64,000 bases of DNA, taken from positions 1 through 64,000 of the forward strand of contig NZ_SOEE01000007.1 of the NCBI RefSeq assembly GCF_004366035.1. Direction: 5' to 3'. A program made the position numbers and the translations under genes. The notes beneath the pieces are model-generated. The model did not search any database and was not told the origin of the DNA. It saw only the letters and a list, made by a program, of their open reading frames with translations. How positions within the stretch are numbered: the first letter of the stretch is position 1; every line of letters begins with the position of its first letter. Shown piece after piece: positions 9,021 through 17,408 of this stretch. This DNA comes from Cytobacillus oceanisediminis (GTDB lineage Bacteria > Bacillota > Bacilli > Bacillales > Cytobacillaceae).

Positions 9021-10049
9021 ATGAAAAAACTCAAAATTGGAATAATTGGCTGTGGAAGTATAGCCAAGCATAGGCATATGCCTGAATATCATGCAAGCAG
9101 CGGTGCTGTCATTGCAGCGGTATGTGATATTAATGAAGAGCGTGCAAATGTGTTTGCCGGCTTGTACGGGGCGGAGGTGTACACCGATTATAGAGAATTG
9201 TTGGCTAATAAGGATATAGATGCAGTGAGTGTCTGCACCCCGAATTATCTGCATGCTCCCATTTCAGCTGCAGCATTAAACGCCGGCAAGCATGTTTTAT
9301 GTGAAAAGCCAATGGCAACTTCTATGGAAGAAGCAAAGGACATGATTGAAGCAGCAAGTAAAAATGGAAAGAAATTAATGATTGCTCATAATCAGCGCTT
9401 TGTTCCATCGCATAAAAAAGCAAAGGAATTGATTGCAGAAGGTGAAGCGGGAAAAATCTATAGTTTCCGGACGGTTTTTGGCCACGGCGGGCCAGAGGGA
9501 TGGAGTGCAGATGGCAAAGAAAGCTGGTTCTTCAAAAAAAACCAGGCTTTTATTGGCGCCATGGGCGACCTTGGTGTACATAAGACCGACTTACTGCGTT
9601 ACCTGCTGGGAGAAGAGTTTACTGAGGTAGGAGCGTTTGTAGAGACAAGTGCTAAGATTGATGCTGATGTCGATGATACAGCGGTATGCGTTTTGAAAAC
9701 GGAAAGCGGTGTAATCGGTACATTGGCTGCAAGCTGGTCTTATGTCTCAAAAGAAGACAATTCCACCATTATTTATGGAGAAAAGGCAATTTTGAGATTA
9801 GAGGATGATCCGGTGCATTCTCTCATTGTTCAGTATGCAAACGATGATACAGTGAAGTACGAACTCGGCGGGATTCAGACAAATGAAGAAGGAGGACAAA
9901 AGAATTCAGGCGTCATTGATCATTTTCTTGAAAGTATCTTAAATGAACAGGAGCCTGCGATTCCTGGTTCTGAGGGAATGAAGTCGCTCCAGGTGATACT
10001 TGCTGCGCTGGAGGCAAGCGAAACAAAGCAGATTGTCAGAATTAATTGA
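9021..10049 (+). CDS. Gfo/Idh/MocA family oxidoreductase (first copy)
   Basis: A 342-residue NAD(P)-dependent sugar dehydrogenase. The Rossmann motif is GIIGCGSIAKHRH near residues 6-18, and the family motif CEKPMA lies near 94-99. Catalytic His of the C-terminal domain is probably in GAMGDLGVHKTDLLRY. It starts one base after the ThuA-like gene and the next dehydrogenase starts nine bases after its stop, so all are one transcript. By analogy with ThuB and YcjS it may oxidise a glycoside at C3. Substrate assignment is inference. Confidence 0.88.
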   Translation: MKKLKIGIIGCGSIAKHRHMPEYHASSGAVIAAVCDINEERANVFAGLYGAEVYTDYRELLANKDIDAVSVCTPNYLHAPISAAALNAGKHVLCEKPMATSMEEAKDMIEAASKNGKKLMIAHNQRFVPSHKKAKELIAEGEAGKIYSFRTVFGHGGPEGWSADGKESWFFKKNQAFIGAMGDLGVHKTDLLRYLLGEEFTEVGAFVETSAKIDADVDDTAVCVLKTESGVIGTLAASWSYVSKEDNSTIIYGEKAILRLEDDPVHSLIVQYANDDTVKYELGGIQTNEEGGQKNSGVIDHFLESILNEQEPAIPGSEGMKSLQVILAALEASETKQIVRIN

Positions 10050-10058
10050 GGTGCATCA

Positions 10059-11090
10059 ATGAAGAAACTTCGGATCGGAATTATCGGTGCTGGCGGAATA
10101 GCCCAGTCCAGGCATATTCCCGTTTTATTAAAATTATCGGATAATGCATCCATAACAGCTATTTGCGATGTGAATGCGGATACTGCACAATTGGCTGCAA
10201 AGAAGTTTGGAATTAACAGCGTTTTCACAGATTATAAAGAAGTGTTCAGTGAAACAGATGCTGTAGTTATTTGTACACCGAATAAGTTTCATGCTGAGAT
10301 TACGGTTGCTGCACTGGAGGCTGGGCTGCATGTTTTGTGTGAGAAGCCGATGGCCATGACAGCAGAAGAATGCAGGAAAATGATAGAAGCCAGAGACAGG
10401 TCTGGAAAGGTTTTGGCCATTGCCTACCACTACCGGTTTATGAAAGAGGCTCAAGCTGCCAAAAAACTCATTTCAGAAGATGAAATTGGTCTTCCATTTG
10501 CAGCCAGGGCACGGGCGATGAGAAGAAGAAAGGTGCCGGGATGGGGTGTTTTCACCAATAAGGAACTTCAGGGCGGAGGGAGTTTGATTGATTATGGATG
10601 CCACTTGCTTGACCTCTCGCTTTGGCTTCTGGGAAACCCGGAGGAAACCGAGGTTTCCGGTACAGCTTATAATACATTGAGCAGAATGCCTGAGCAGGTG
10701 AATCTATGGGGAAGTTTTGACCATCAATCCTTTAATGTCGATGACCATGTGACAGCTTATATAAAATTTGCCAATGGAGCATCCCTGCTTTTTGAAACCT
10801 CATGGTCGGCCAATATCGAACAGGATGAAGAAAGTCTCAGCCTTTCAGGGCAGGATGGAGGAATTGATTTATTCCCATTCAGCTTGAACCAATCCAAACA
10901 TGGAATGCTGCTTAATACACACTCAGAATGGCTGCCAGGGGAGGATGACTATGCTTTGGCTCAGGCGCGAAACTTTATTGACAGCTGTTTGGGGAGAGAA
11001 GCATTTATAGTAGACGCAGAAGAAGCACTGCAGACAACCAGAATTATTGATGCAATTTATAAAAGCAGTGAAATGGGCAGAAGAGAATAG
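10059..11090 (+). CDS. Gfo/Idh/MocA family oxidoreductase (second copy)
   Basis: A 343-residue paralogue of the preceding dehydrogenase. It shares the N-terminal Rossmann motif (GIIGAGGIAQSRH) and CEKPMA, but its C-terminal half is clearly different, so this is an old pair and not a recent duplication. The metal- or substrate-site candidate is GGSLIDYGCHLLDLSLW. Two such enzymes in one operon suggest oxidation and later reduction of the same sugar around a 3-keto intermediate, a scheme known for several glycoside pathways. It overlaps nothing and is followed by the TIM-barrel gene after 19 bases. Confidence 0.88.
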   Translation: MKKLRIGIIGAGGIAQSRHIPVLLKLSDNASITAICDVNADTAQLAAKKFGINSVFTDYKEVFSETDAVVICTPNKFHAEITVAALEAGLHVLCEKPMAMTAEECRKMIEARDRSGKVLAIAYHYRFMKEAQAAKKLISEDEIGLPFAARARAMRRRKVPGWGVFTNKELQGGGSLIDYGCHLLDLSLWLLGNPEETEVSGTAYNTLSRMPEQVNLWGSFDHQSFNVDDHVTAYIKFANGASLLFETSWSANIEQDEESLSLSGQDGGIDLFPFSLNQSKHGMLLNTHSEWLPGEDDYALAQARNFIDSCLGREAFIVDAEEALQTTRIIDAIYKSSEMGRRE

Positions 11091-11109
11091 AAGCCTGGAG
11101 GGGATCTTA

Positions 11110-12078
11110 ATGAAGCTTGGTGTGTTTACCGTTTTATTTGCTGAGAAAAAATTTGAAGAAATGCTTGATCATGTGAAAGCTGCAGGGCTTAAGGCTATTG
11201 AAATCGGAACCGGAGCATATCCCGGAAACGCGCACTGCAGTTTGCACGAGCTTTTAGAAAGTAAAGAACTCAGGGATGATTACCTGAACAAGGTTTTATC
11301 AAGAGGTCTTGAAATCAGCGCATTCAGCTGCCATGGCAATCCGATTTCACCTGATAGCGCATTTGCAGAGGAATCGGACCGCGTTTTATATGACACAATT
11401 AAGTTAGCCAGCTTAATGAATGTTCCGGTTGTTAACTGTTTTTCCGGCACTGCAGGTGATGGGGAAGGGGCCAAGCATCCAAATTGGCCGGTTGCTCCAT
11501 GGCCGAATGAGTATGGAGAAGTGCTGAAATGGCAATGGGAGGAGAAACTCATTCCTTACTGGAAGAAAGCCGGGCAATTTGCAAAAGATCATAATGTGAA
11601 AATTGGTCTTGAACTCCATGGCGGATTCCTTGTGCATACTCCTTATACCCTTCTGAAATTAAGGGAAGAAACCTGTGACGCCATTGGAGCCAATCTGGAT
11701 CCAAGCCATTTATGGTGGCAGGGAATCGACCCTGTTGCAGCAATAAAGATTCTGGGGAAAGAAAATGCCATTCATCATTTTCATGCAAAAGATACCTATA
11801 TTGACCAGGAAAATGTTAATATGTACGGTTTAACGGATATGCAGCCGTATGGAAATGTTCAGACCAGAGCGTGGACATTCAGGTCAGTCGGGTGCGGACA
11901 CGGCCTGCAGGAATGGTCGGATATGATGAGCGCTTTACGGACATTCGGGTATGATTATGTTGTCAGCATTGAGCATGAAGATCCGCTTATGTCTATAGAA
12001 GAAGGATTTACAAGGGCAGTCAGGAACCTTAAATCGATCTTAATCGAAGAGCAGCCTTCAGAAATGTGGTGGGTGTAA
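11110..12078 (+). CDS. Sugar phosphate isomerase/epimerase family TIM-barrel protein
   Basis: A 322-residue protein of the AP_endonuc_2 / xylose isomerase-like TIM-barrel family. Metal-binding positions are visible in GLELHGGF, NLDPSHLWWQG and HFHAKDTY, and VSIEHEDP near the end. The ATG at 11110 follows CTGGAGGGGATC; a longer in-frame reading starts inside the previous gene and lacks such a site. Family members include YcjR-like 3-keto-glucoside epimerases and related lyases. As last gene of the operon it probably acts on the keto product of the dehydrogenases. Exact reaction unknown. Confidence 0.88.
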   Translation: MKLGVFTVLFAEKKFEEMLDHVKAAGLKAIEIGTGAYPGNAHCSLHELLESKELRDDYLNKVLSRGLEISAFSCHGNPISPDSAFAEESDRVLYDTIKLASLMNVPVVNCFSGTAGDGEGAKHPNWPVAPWPNEYGEVLKWQWEEKLIPYWKKAGQFAKDHNVKIGLELHGGFLVHTPYTLLKLREETCDAIGANLDPSHLWWQGIDPVAAIKILGKENAIHHFHAKDTYIDQENVNMYGLTDMQPYGNVQTRAWTFRSVGCGHGLQEWSDMMSALRTFGYDYVVSIEHEDPLMSIEEGFTRAVRNLKSILIEEQPSEMWWV

Positions 12079-12264
12079 ACAACTTTAGCAGGGGAGGATT
12101 ATAAATCCTTTCCTGTATTTTCGACAAATTTCTCAAAAAAGGTTGACCATTGTGGCTGAATTTAGTATTATTAAATAGTTGATTCGACACAATGTTTATT
12201 TTGCTGTTGATAAAAATCGACAAAGGATATAGTCATAATTTCATTAATGATTAAATATAAATAC

Positions 12265-12301
12265 ACAAATGCGGGTGTAGTTTAGTGGTAAAACCTCAGC
12301 C
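12265..12301 (+). repeat. Duplicated 5' half of tRNA-Gly (upstream copy)
   Basis: These 37 bases are identical to 12420-12456. They cover six bases of leader and the first 31 bases of tRNA-Gly(TCC), from the acceptor to the 5' side of the anticodon stem, then diverge. It is a tRNA fragment that cannot fold as a tRNA. The 118 bases between the copies hold no recognised gene; an open frame of 29 codons starts at the ATG at 12317. Confidence 0.9.
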
Positions 12302-12425
12302 ACGAGCAACACATCCATGAATCATCTCCGAGTTGCCTCGACGCATAGGCTTATTGAAAAAGCTTTTAGAGGAAGAGGCATGCAAGAACGGGAAAAAAAT
12401 CAGTAGTCAGTAACTTCATACAAAT

Positions 12426-12499
12426 GCGGGTGTAGTTTAGTGGTAAAACCTCAGCCTTCCAAGCTGATGATGAGGGTTCGATTCCCTTCACCCGCTCCA
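12426..12499 (+). tRNA. tRNA-Gly(TCC)
   Basis: Complete cloverleaf with acceptor GCGGGTG/CACCCGC, anticodon loop CTTCCAA (TCC) and encoded CCA. It stands alone, away from the large cluster, and has its own terminator. A 5' half-copy lies 155 bases upstream. Confidence 0.95.
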
Positions 12500-12510
12500 T
12501 ACATAGCCAA

Positions 12511-12552
12511 CGCAGTGTTTCGTTCAAAAAGAACGAGGTATTGCGTTTTTTC
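12511..12552 (+). terminator. Terminator of tRNA-Gly
   Basis: A long imperfect stem CGCAGTGTTTCGTTC / GAACGAGGTATTGCG followed by six T residues. Confidence 0.85.
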
Positions 12553-12623
12553 ATTTTCTTTGGCTATTATGCAAAAAGATCGGGCGGCATCCGCAGATCC
12601 CGCTCGACTTTTAATAAACTTTT

Positions 12624-13292
12624 TTAACATCCAATTACCTTAAAGTTTTCTTCTCCTCCATGCACTTGCGTGTACATGTTCATTAAGGACTCAACCATTT
12701 TTTCAGCCTTTGCCATTTCCAGAGAAGGGCGCAAATAAACGATCTGAACGGCATTTTTAGTCTGTTCCGTCACCGCTGTCCTTTCAGAGTCGACAAACGG
12801 ACTGCCAAATGGCCCTGACGCATCTTCGCTAATAATTAAATTGGATAGCGAGTTGGGTCTCCCGTTTAAACCGTTATATTCTTCTCCTTCTTTGCCTAAC
12901 CTGATAGTCACATTGCCTGAAAGCATATCGGTATCATACACGCCAATCGGTATTTGATATTCGAGGGAAAAGAAGTTGTTAATATCTATGGAGCTGTTGA
13001 CCGGCTGCAGATAATTTTGCTTTTTAATTCTTCTGTATAGTGCTTCTGCAGAGTGGCGGTACCGATTTGGATCCTTGCCTGCTGTTTTGAAAATCTGTCT
13101 CCATTCTTTGATCCCTTCAAATTCTGTAACATTCTTGTCCTCTAAGTCAAAATAAATTGATTCCTGAAATAACTGGAGTCTGCCCTTTACCATTTGAGGA
13201 GATTGTCCGACTTCTATATTTTTATATGTAATGAATCCAATTTTAAATTGGGGAAATAACCTGCACAACTCGGGAGCAATCGTAATTTCCAA
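12624..13292 (-). CDS. B3/B4 domain protein (PheT-like tRNA-binding fold)
   Basis: A 222-residue cytosolic protein resembling the B3/B4 domain of the phenylalanyl-tRNA synthetase beta chain. Family features visible are EWRQIFKTAGKDPNRYRHSA, the following EALYRR, and the PVNSSIDINNFFSLEYQIPIG turn, here split at its middle. Free-standing members are thought to act in tRNA proofreading or related RNA binding, but their role is not proven. The start is TTG at 13292, chosen because GGAGGTGG lies five bases before it; a longer ATG reading at 13331 has no such site. It is transcribed away from queG. Confidence 0.8.
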   Translation of the reverse strand: MEITIAPELCRLFPQFKIGFITYKNIEVGQSPQMVKGRLQLFQESIYFDLEDKNVTEFEGIKEWRQIFKTAGKDPNRYRHSAEALYRRIKKQNYLQPVNSSIDINNFFSLEYQIPIGVYDTDMLSGNVTIRLGKEGEEYNGLNGRPNSLSNLIISEDASGPFGSPFVDSERTAVTEQTKNAVQIVYLRPSLEMAKAEKMVESLMNMYTQVHGGEENFKVIGC

Positions 13293-13399
13293 GCTTTCCA
13301 CCTCCAAAATTACTTTAAAATAGTTTATCATAATAATCGGTGATTCAAAAAATTAAAGGCTTTCATATAAATGTAATTTTCATGAAAGGAGGTTATACA

Positions 13400-14536
13400 A
13401 TGAATTTTGCCCAATTCAAGCAGGAAGTGATTGAATACAGCAAAACAATTGGTATAGATAAAATCGGTTTTACAGCAGCCGGCACTTTTGATGAGATGAA
13501 AAATAGACTGATTCGTCAGCAGGAACTTCAATATCAATCAGGATTTGAAGAGCCTGATATTGAGAAGAGAGTGAATCCGGGCCTGCTATTGGACAAGCCC
13601 AAATCCATTATCTCAATAGCTGTTGCTTACCCTTCCAAAATGAAGGTCAGAGTTGTCAGCAAAAGAGGTGAACGAAGAGGAATTTTCTGCCGCGCTTCAT
13701 GGGGGAAAGACTATCATCATATCTTGAGGGAACGTCTGCAGAAACTTGAGGGATTCATTCAGTCAAGAATCCCTGAGGCGATATGCAAATCCATGGTGGA
13801 TACAGGTGAGCTTGTGGATCGGGCCGTAGCGCAGCGTGCCGGAATTGGCTGGAGCGGAAAGAACTGTTCTATCATCACACCTGAATTCGGATCTTATGTC
13901 TATCTTGGAGAAATGATAACGAATCTGCCATTTGAGCCGGATAAACCAATGGAAGACAGATGCGGCAGCTGCAATAAATGTGTAGACGTCTGTCCTACTG
14001 GTGCTTTAATTCAGGGAGGTCAGCTTGATGCACAGAAGTGCATCGCGTTTCTGACGCAGACAAAAGGCTTTCTTCCAGAGCCATATAGAGAAAAACTGGG
14101 GAACAGACTTTATGGGTGCGATACCTGTCAAACCGTATGCCCTGAAAATAAAGGCAAGGATTTTCATCTGCACGAAGAGATGGAGCCGGATCCGGAAGTG
14201 GCAAAGCCGCTTTTAAGGCCGCTTCTATTTATCAGCAACCGGGAATTTAAAGAAAAATATGGCCCGGTTTCAGGCTCCTGGAGAGGTAAAAAGCCGATCC
14301 AGCGGAATGCCATTATTGCCTTGGCTCACTATAAAGATGAAACAGCTGTAGAAGATCTGATTAAAGTCATGACAGAAGATCCTCGGCCGGTGATCCGTGG
14401 TACGGCTGCCTGGGCACTCGGGAAAATTGGCGGTGAGAAATCACTTGCTGCCCTGGAACAGGCTTTGCAGCAGGAAAAAGACGGAGAGGTCATTGCTGAG
14501 ATTGAAAAAGGTTTAAGTTTTATTGAAAAACGATGA
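13400..14536 (+). CDS. queG: Epoxyqueuosine reductase QueG
   Basis: A 378-residue iron-sulfur, cobalamin-dependent enzyme that reduces epoxyqueuosine to queuosine in the wobble base of tRNAs. Two 4Fe-4S motifs are visible: CGSCNKCVDVCPTGA and, later, CDTCQTVCPEN. The active-site region VDTGELVDRAVAQRAGIGW is typical. The C-terminus has a HEAT-like repeat (VIRGTAAWALGKIGGEKSL). The ATG at 13400 follows AAAGGAGG. The order queG, amidase-domain gene, trmL equals B. subtilis yhbA-yhbB-cspR. Confidence 0.96.
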   Translation: MNFAQFKQEVIEYSKTIGIDKIGFTAAGTFDEMKNRLIRQQELQYQSGFEEPDIEKRVNPGLLLDKPKSIISIAVAYPSKMKVRVVSKRGERRGIFCRASWGKDYHHILRERLQKLEGFIQSRIPEAICKSMVDTGELVDRAVAQRAGIGWSGKNCSIITPEFGSYVYLGEMITNLPFEPDKPMEDRCGSCNKCVDVCPTGALIQGGQLDAQKCIAFLTQTKGFLPEPYREKLGNRLYGCDTCQTVCPENKGKDFHLHEEMEPDPEVAKPLLRPLLFISNREFKEKYGPVSGSWRGKKPIQRNAIIALAHYKDETAVEDLIKVMTEDPRPVIRGTAAWALGKIGGEKSLAALEQALQQEKDGEVIAEIEKGLSFIEKR

Positions 14537-14557
14537 GGGAGGAATCTCCCTCTTTTT
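14535..14557 (+). terminator. Terminator after queG
   Basis: GAGGGA / TCCCTC hairpin followed by TTTTT, overlapping the end of the gene. Confidence 0.75.
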
Positions 14558-14732
14558 CTATGGCCATTTTTATGGAAAAATTTAATTTTTTTCTCGGTGC
14601 AATATGCAAAGGGAAAAATTCAAATGCAGAGAAACTGTTCAGTCCGGCTGACTTACTGTTATATTGCACGAAAAATTAAGCAAAGTCCTCTGCTTCCTTT
14701 CATATGTATTGAATAGGAGAGGAGTGAGATGC

Positions 14733-15611
14733 GTGAGGGACCAGCTTCAGGAGCTGTTAATAAAAAGAGTGCAGCAGTGCGTTTCCCATTCAAGAAGTTC
14801 AATTCATACCTGCCCTAAAATTGAAAAGAAGAAAGAATCTCTTTCCGGCCGGTCCGGTGAGATTGTTAAAGCCCAGGCAACCGGAAAAGTGATCACGGTT
14901 GGAAGGGAGCAGGATGATGTTAAGCAGGTTGAATACAGAGTTCACTTTAAATATTTAATTAAGCAAAAAGACGTATTCTATATGGAAGAAGAAATTGAAG
15001 AGCGCATAGCCGACTTTTATAAGGGAGTGTTTGTCGAGGATCGGGAGAAAAACCCTTTTAAAGAGATTCAAAAAGATGAAGCGTCTCAAGACCAAGAATA
15101 TGGAGAGGAAGTAAGGCTTGAGTATGAGTATGACCGCATGAGAGCAGTGCAGTATGCAGAAAAATGGTGGAACAGCTATAATCCGGCTTATAAAAAATTT
15201 GAAGTGGATTGCACCAATTATATTTCACAGTGCCTTCATGTAGGCGGCGGCCCGATGAGGGGGTATCCTAACCGCGGAAAAGGGTGGTGGATGAGAAGCG
15301 GGAATTGGAGCTACAGCTGGACAGTAGCGAATTCATTGCGGTGGTATCTGCCGAGTTCGAATGCTGGGTTAAGAGCGGAGGAAGTCTCCAGTCCGGATCA
15401 GCTCTTAATTGGAGATGTTATTTGCTATGATTTTCAGGGAGACGGACGATTTGACCATACAACGATCGTGACGGGAAAAGATGCCTCGGGAATGCCCCTG
15501 GTCAATGCTCATACTTATAACAGCCGAATGCGTTATTGGGCTTATGAGGATTCAACAGCCTATACACCGAATATTAAATATAAATTTTTGTCTATAGCAG
15601 ATGACCAGTAA
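14733..15611 (+). CDS. Amidase-domain protein, YhbB-like
   Basis: A 292-residue protein with a C-terminal putative amidase domain (Amidase_6). The catalytic Cys is in VDCTNYISQCLHVGG and the His in RFDHTTIVTG; the aromatic stretch WWMRSGNWSYSWTVANS is typical. The N-terminal half is charged and less conserved. No signal peptide is visible. The start is GTG at 14733, behind AGGAGAGGAG; a longer in-frame reading upstream has no ribosome site. Homologues are often spore or cell-wall related. Synteny with B. subtilis yhbB supports the call. Confidence 0.85.
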   Translation: MRDQLQELLIKRVQQCVSHSRSSIHTCPKIEKKKESLSGRSGEIVKAQATGKVITVGREQDDVKQVEYRVHFKYLIKQKDVFYMEEEIEERIADFYKGVFVEDREKNPFKEIQKDEASQDQEYGEEVRLEYEYDRMRAVQYAEKWWNSYNPAYKKFEVDCTNYISQCLHVGGGPMRGYPNRGKGWWMRSGNWSYSWTVANSLRWYLPSSNAGLRAEEVSSPDQLLIGDVICYDFQGDGRFDHTTIVTGKDASGMPLVNAHTYNSRMRYWAYEDSTAYTPNIKYKFLSIADDQ

Positions 15612-15673
15612 TTTGTATGGTGATTTCAAAGTGATATAATAACACATGCAGATTTAATTTAGAGGTGAAAAAA

Positions 15674-16147
15674 GTGGGATTGCATGTAGTATTATATCAG
15701 CCGGAAATTCCGGCCAACACTGGTAATATAGCCCGTACTTGTGCGGCTACTGATACGACATTGCATCTGATCCGGCCGCTTGGCTTCTCGACGGAAGATA
15801 AAATGCTGAAGCGTGCAGGCTTGGATTATTGGCAATTTGTAAAGATCGTCTATCATGAATCATTGGACGATTTTTTTAAAAGCAGTGAAGGCGGTGAATA
15901 CTTCTACTTAACGAAGTATGGCACCAAGCCGCATTCCAGTTTCGATTACAGCAATGTCGGGAAGGATTATTATTTTATTTTCGGCAAAGAAACGACGGGC
16001 CTTCCGAAGAATATCATTGAAAGCAACAAAGAGCGCGCATTAAGGGTTCCAATGAACGATAAAGTCCGTTCGCTTAACTTATCCAACACTGCAGCCATTC
16101 TTGTTTATGAAGCACTGCGGCAGCTGGACTACTTGCATTTAAAATAG
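15674..16147 (+). CDS. trmL: tRNA (cytidine/uridine-34-2'-O)-methyltransferase TrmL
   Basis: A 157-residue SPOUT-family enzyme that methylates the ribose of the wobble base in certain tRNA-Leu species. Motifs visible are the N-terminal LYQPEIPANTGNIARTC, YYFIFGKETTGLP (knot and SAM site) and the closing RSLNLSNTAAILVYEALRQ. The start is GTG at 15674 behind AGAGGTG; a GTG nine bases earlier is the ribosome site itself. B. subtilis cspR is the orthologue and lies in the same gene order. Confidence 0.94.
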   Translation: MGLHVVLYQPEIPANTGNIARTCAATDTTLHLIRPLGFSTEDKMLKRAGLDYWQFVKIVYHESLDDFFKSSEGGEYFYLTKYGTKPHSSFDYSNVGKDYYFIFGKETTGLPKNIIESNKERALRVPMNDKVRSLNLSNTAAILVYEALRQLDYLHLK

Positions 16148-16155
16148 GAAACAGC

Positions 16156-16180
16156 AGGCCTGGTATTTTTCGGGCCTTTT
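16156..16180 (+). terminator. Terminator after trmL
   Basis: AGGCC / GGCCT hairpin followed by TTTCC; moderate quality. Confidence 0.55.
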
Positions 16181-16244
16181 CCTTTGGAGAATCCTTTCCT
16201 TTCTGGGTAAAATGAAAAAGTACATATGGAAAGGATGAGATGTG

Positions 16245-16994
16245 ATGAATGAAGTGACCAATTTGCTGATGGACCATCGCTCCGTGCGGAATTTTGAAGA
16301 CAGGGCTCTATCCGAAGAACAGATAGAAACGATTGTACTTTCTGCTCAAGGTGCGTCCACCTCAAGTTTTGTTCAAGCCTATTCAATAATCGGTCTTACC
16401 GATAAAGCAAAGAAAGCGAAACTTGCTGAATTTGCAGGCAATCAGAATTATGTAGCGGAAAATGGCCATTTTTTCGTATTTTGTGCTGATTTGCATCGTC
16501 ATGAAGTCATGGGACAAATGGAAAATATCAATGTAATTCCTTCCATTGAAAGCACAGAGAAATTTATGGTGGCTGTCATTGATGCAGCATTGGCTGCACA
16601 GAATGCTGCGGTTGCTGCTGAATCGCTGGGATTGGGAATCTGCTATATTGGCGGAATAAGAAACAATCTTGAAGGTGTAGCTGAGCTTTTAAAAACACCG
16701 GATCGCGTAATTCCTTTGTTTGGACTGGCTGTTGGCTATCCTTCCAAAAAGAACGATAAAAAACCAAGGCTGCCTCTTCAGCATATATACCATGAAAATG
16801 AATACAAGCAGGATGAAACTGCCTACCGCGAAGAGCTGAAAATGTATAATAAAATCATTTCAGAGTATTATGCTGAGCGTACGGGCGGCAAGCGGAATGA
16901 CACGTGGACTGGTCAAATCGCCGGCATGCTCGAAAAGCAGACACGAATGTATATGAAGGATTTTGTACAGAAGAAAAAAATGGATTTAAGGTAG
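16245..16994 (+). CDS. nfrA: NADPH-dependent FMN nitroreductase, NfrA type
   Basis: A 249-residue flavoprotein of the NfsA/FRP group of oxygen-insensitive nitroreductases. Visible features are the N-terminal HRSVRNF (FMN phosphate), SSFVQAYSII, and ESLGLGICYIGGIRNN with LFGLAVGYPS. These enzymes reduce flavins, nitro compounds and quinones with NADPH and can release nitrite stress or disulfides. Start ATG at 16245 follows AAAGGATGAG; a GTG one codon earlier is possible. It is monocistronic, ending at a shared terminator. Confidence 0.9.
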   Translation: MNEVTNLLMDHRSVRNFEDRALSEEQIETIVLSAQGASTSSFVQAYSIIGLTDKAKKAKLAEFAGNQNYVAENGHFFVFCADLHRHEVMGQMENINVIPSIESTEKFMVAVIDAALAAQNAAVAAESLGLGICYIGGIRNNLEGVAELLKTPDRVIPLFGLAVGYPSKKNDKKPRLPLQHIYHENEYKQDETAYREELKMYNKIISEYYAERTGGKRNDTWTGQIAGMLEKQTRMYMKDFVQKKKMDLR

Positions 16995-17036
16995 GGTATA
17001 TTGAAATACCAAGAGTTTGCCCTCTAAATAAGAAAA

Positions 17037-17066
17037 AAGCTGCTGAATGATCAGCAGCTTATTTTT
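17037..17066. terminator. Bidirectional terminator
   Basis: Perfect stem AAGCTGCTGA / TCAGCAGCTT flanked by A-rich and T-rich runs. It serves nfrA on the plus strand and overlaps the last codon of the small minus-strand gene. Confidence 0.85.
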
Positions 17067-17154
17067 TGTTTACGCCTGGCTTGTCATCATAACCAGCAGC
17101 GAAAATAGCAGCAAGGAAAGCAACCATTACACCGATAATAATAATTGTACCCAT
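17059..17154 (-). CDS. Small single-span membrane protein, 31 residues
   Basis: A short gene with an excellent ribosome site (AAAGGAGGATTAC) before its ATG at 17154. The product starts MGTIIIIGVMVAFLAAIFAA, a single membrane helix, and ends in a short charged tail GYDDKPGVNKK. Its function is not recognised. It lies divergently from prkA and ends in the nfrA terminator. A longer in-frame reading upstream lacks a ribosome site and is unlikely. Confidence 0.7.
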   Translation of the reverse strand: MGTIIIIGVMVAFLAAIFAAGYDDKPGVNKK

Positions 17155-17408
17155 GTATATGTAATCCTCCTTTAGCGGTATCTCAATAGGCAAGCATGTA
17201 AATATAAGCTTATTATAGCCCAAAAATGAATAACTGTGAATGAAAAGTATGGAGTTTTTTTTACAGTTAGATCGCGCAGCAAAGTGTTCCTTATAATTAA
17301 TTCCCGTAAAAAGTACAAACCAAACTCTCAATAGTTTACGCATGTTCGATTGCCGGGGCGCATAGAGTATATTAATCGTCTCTGATAATGCGACAGGGGG
17401 AGGTCCTT

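Noticed and set aside
12265-12456. att sites of a present integrative element
   Set aside because: Only 118 bases lie between the copies, with no integrase gene in the neighbourhood.
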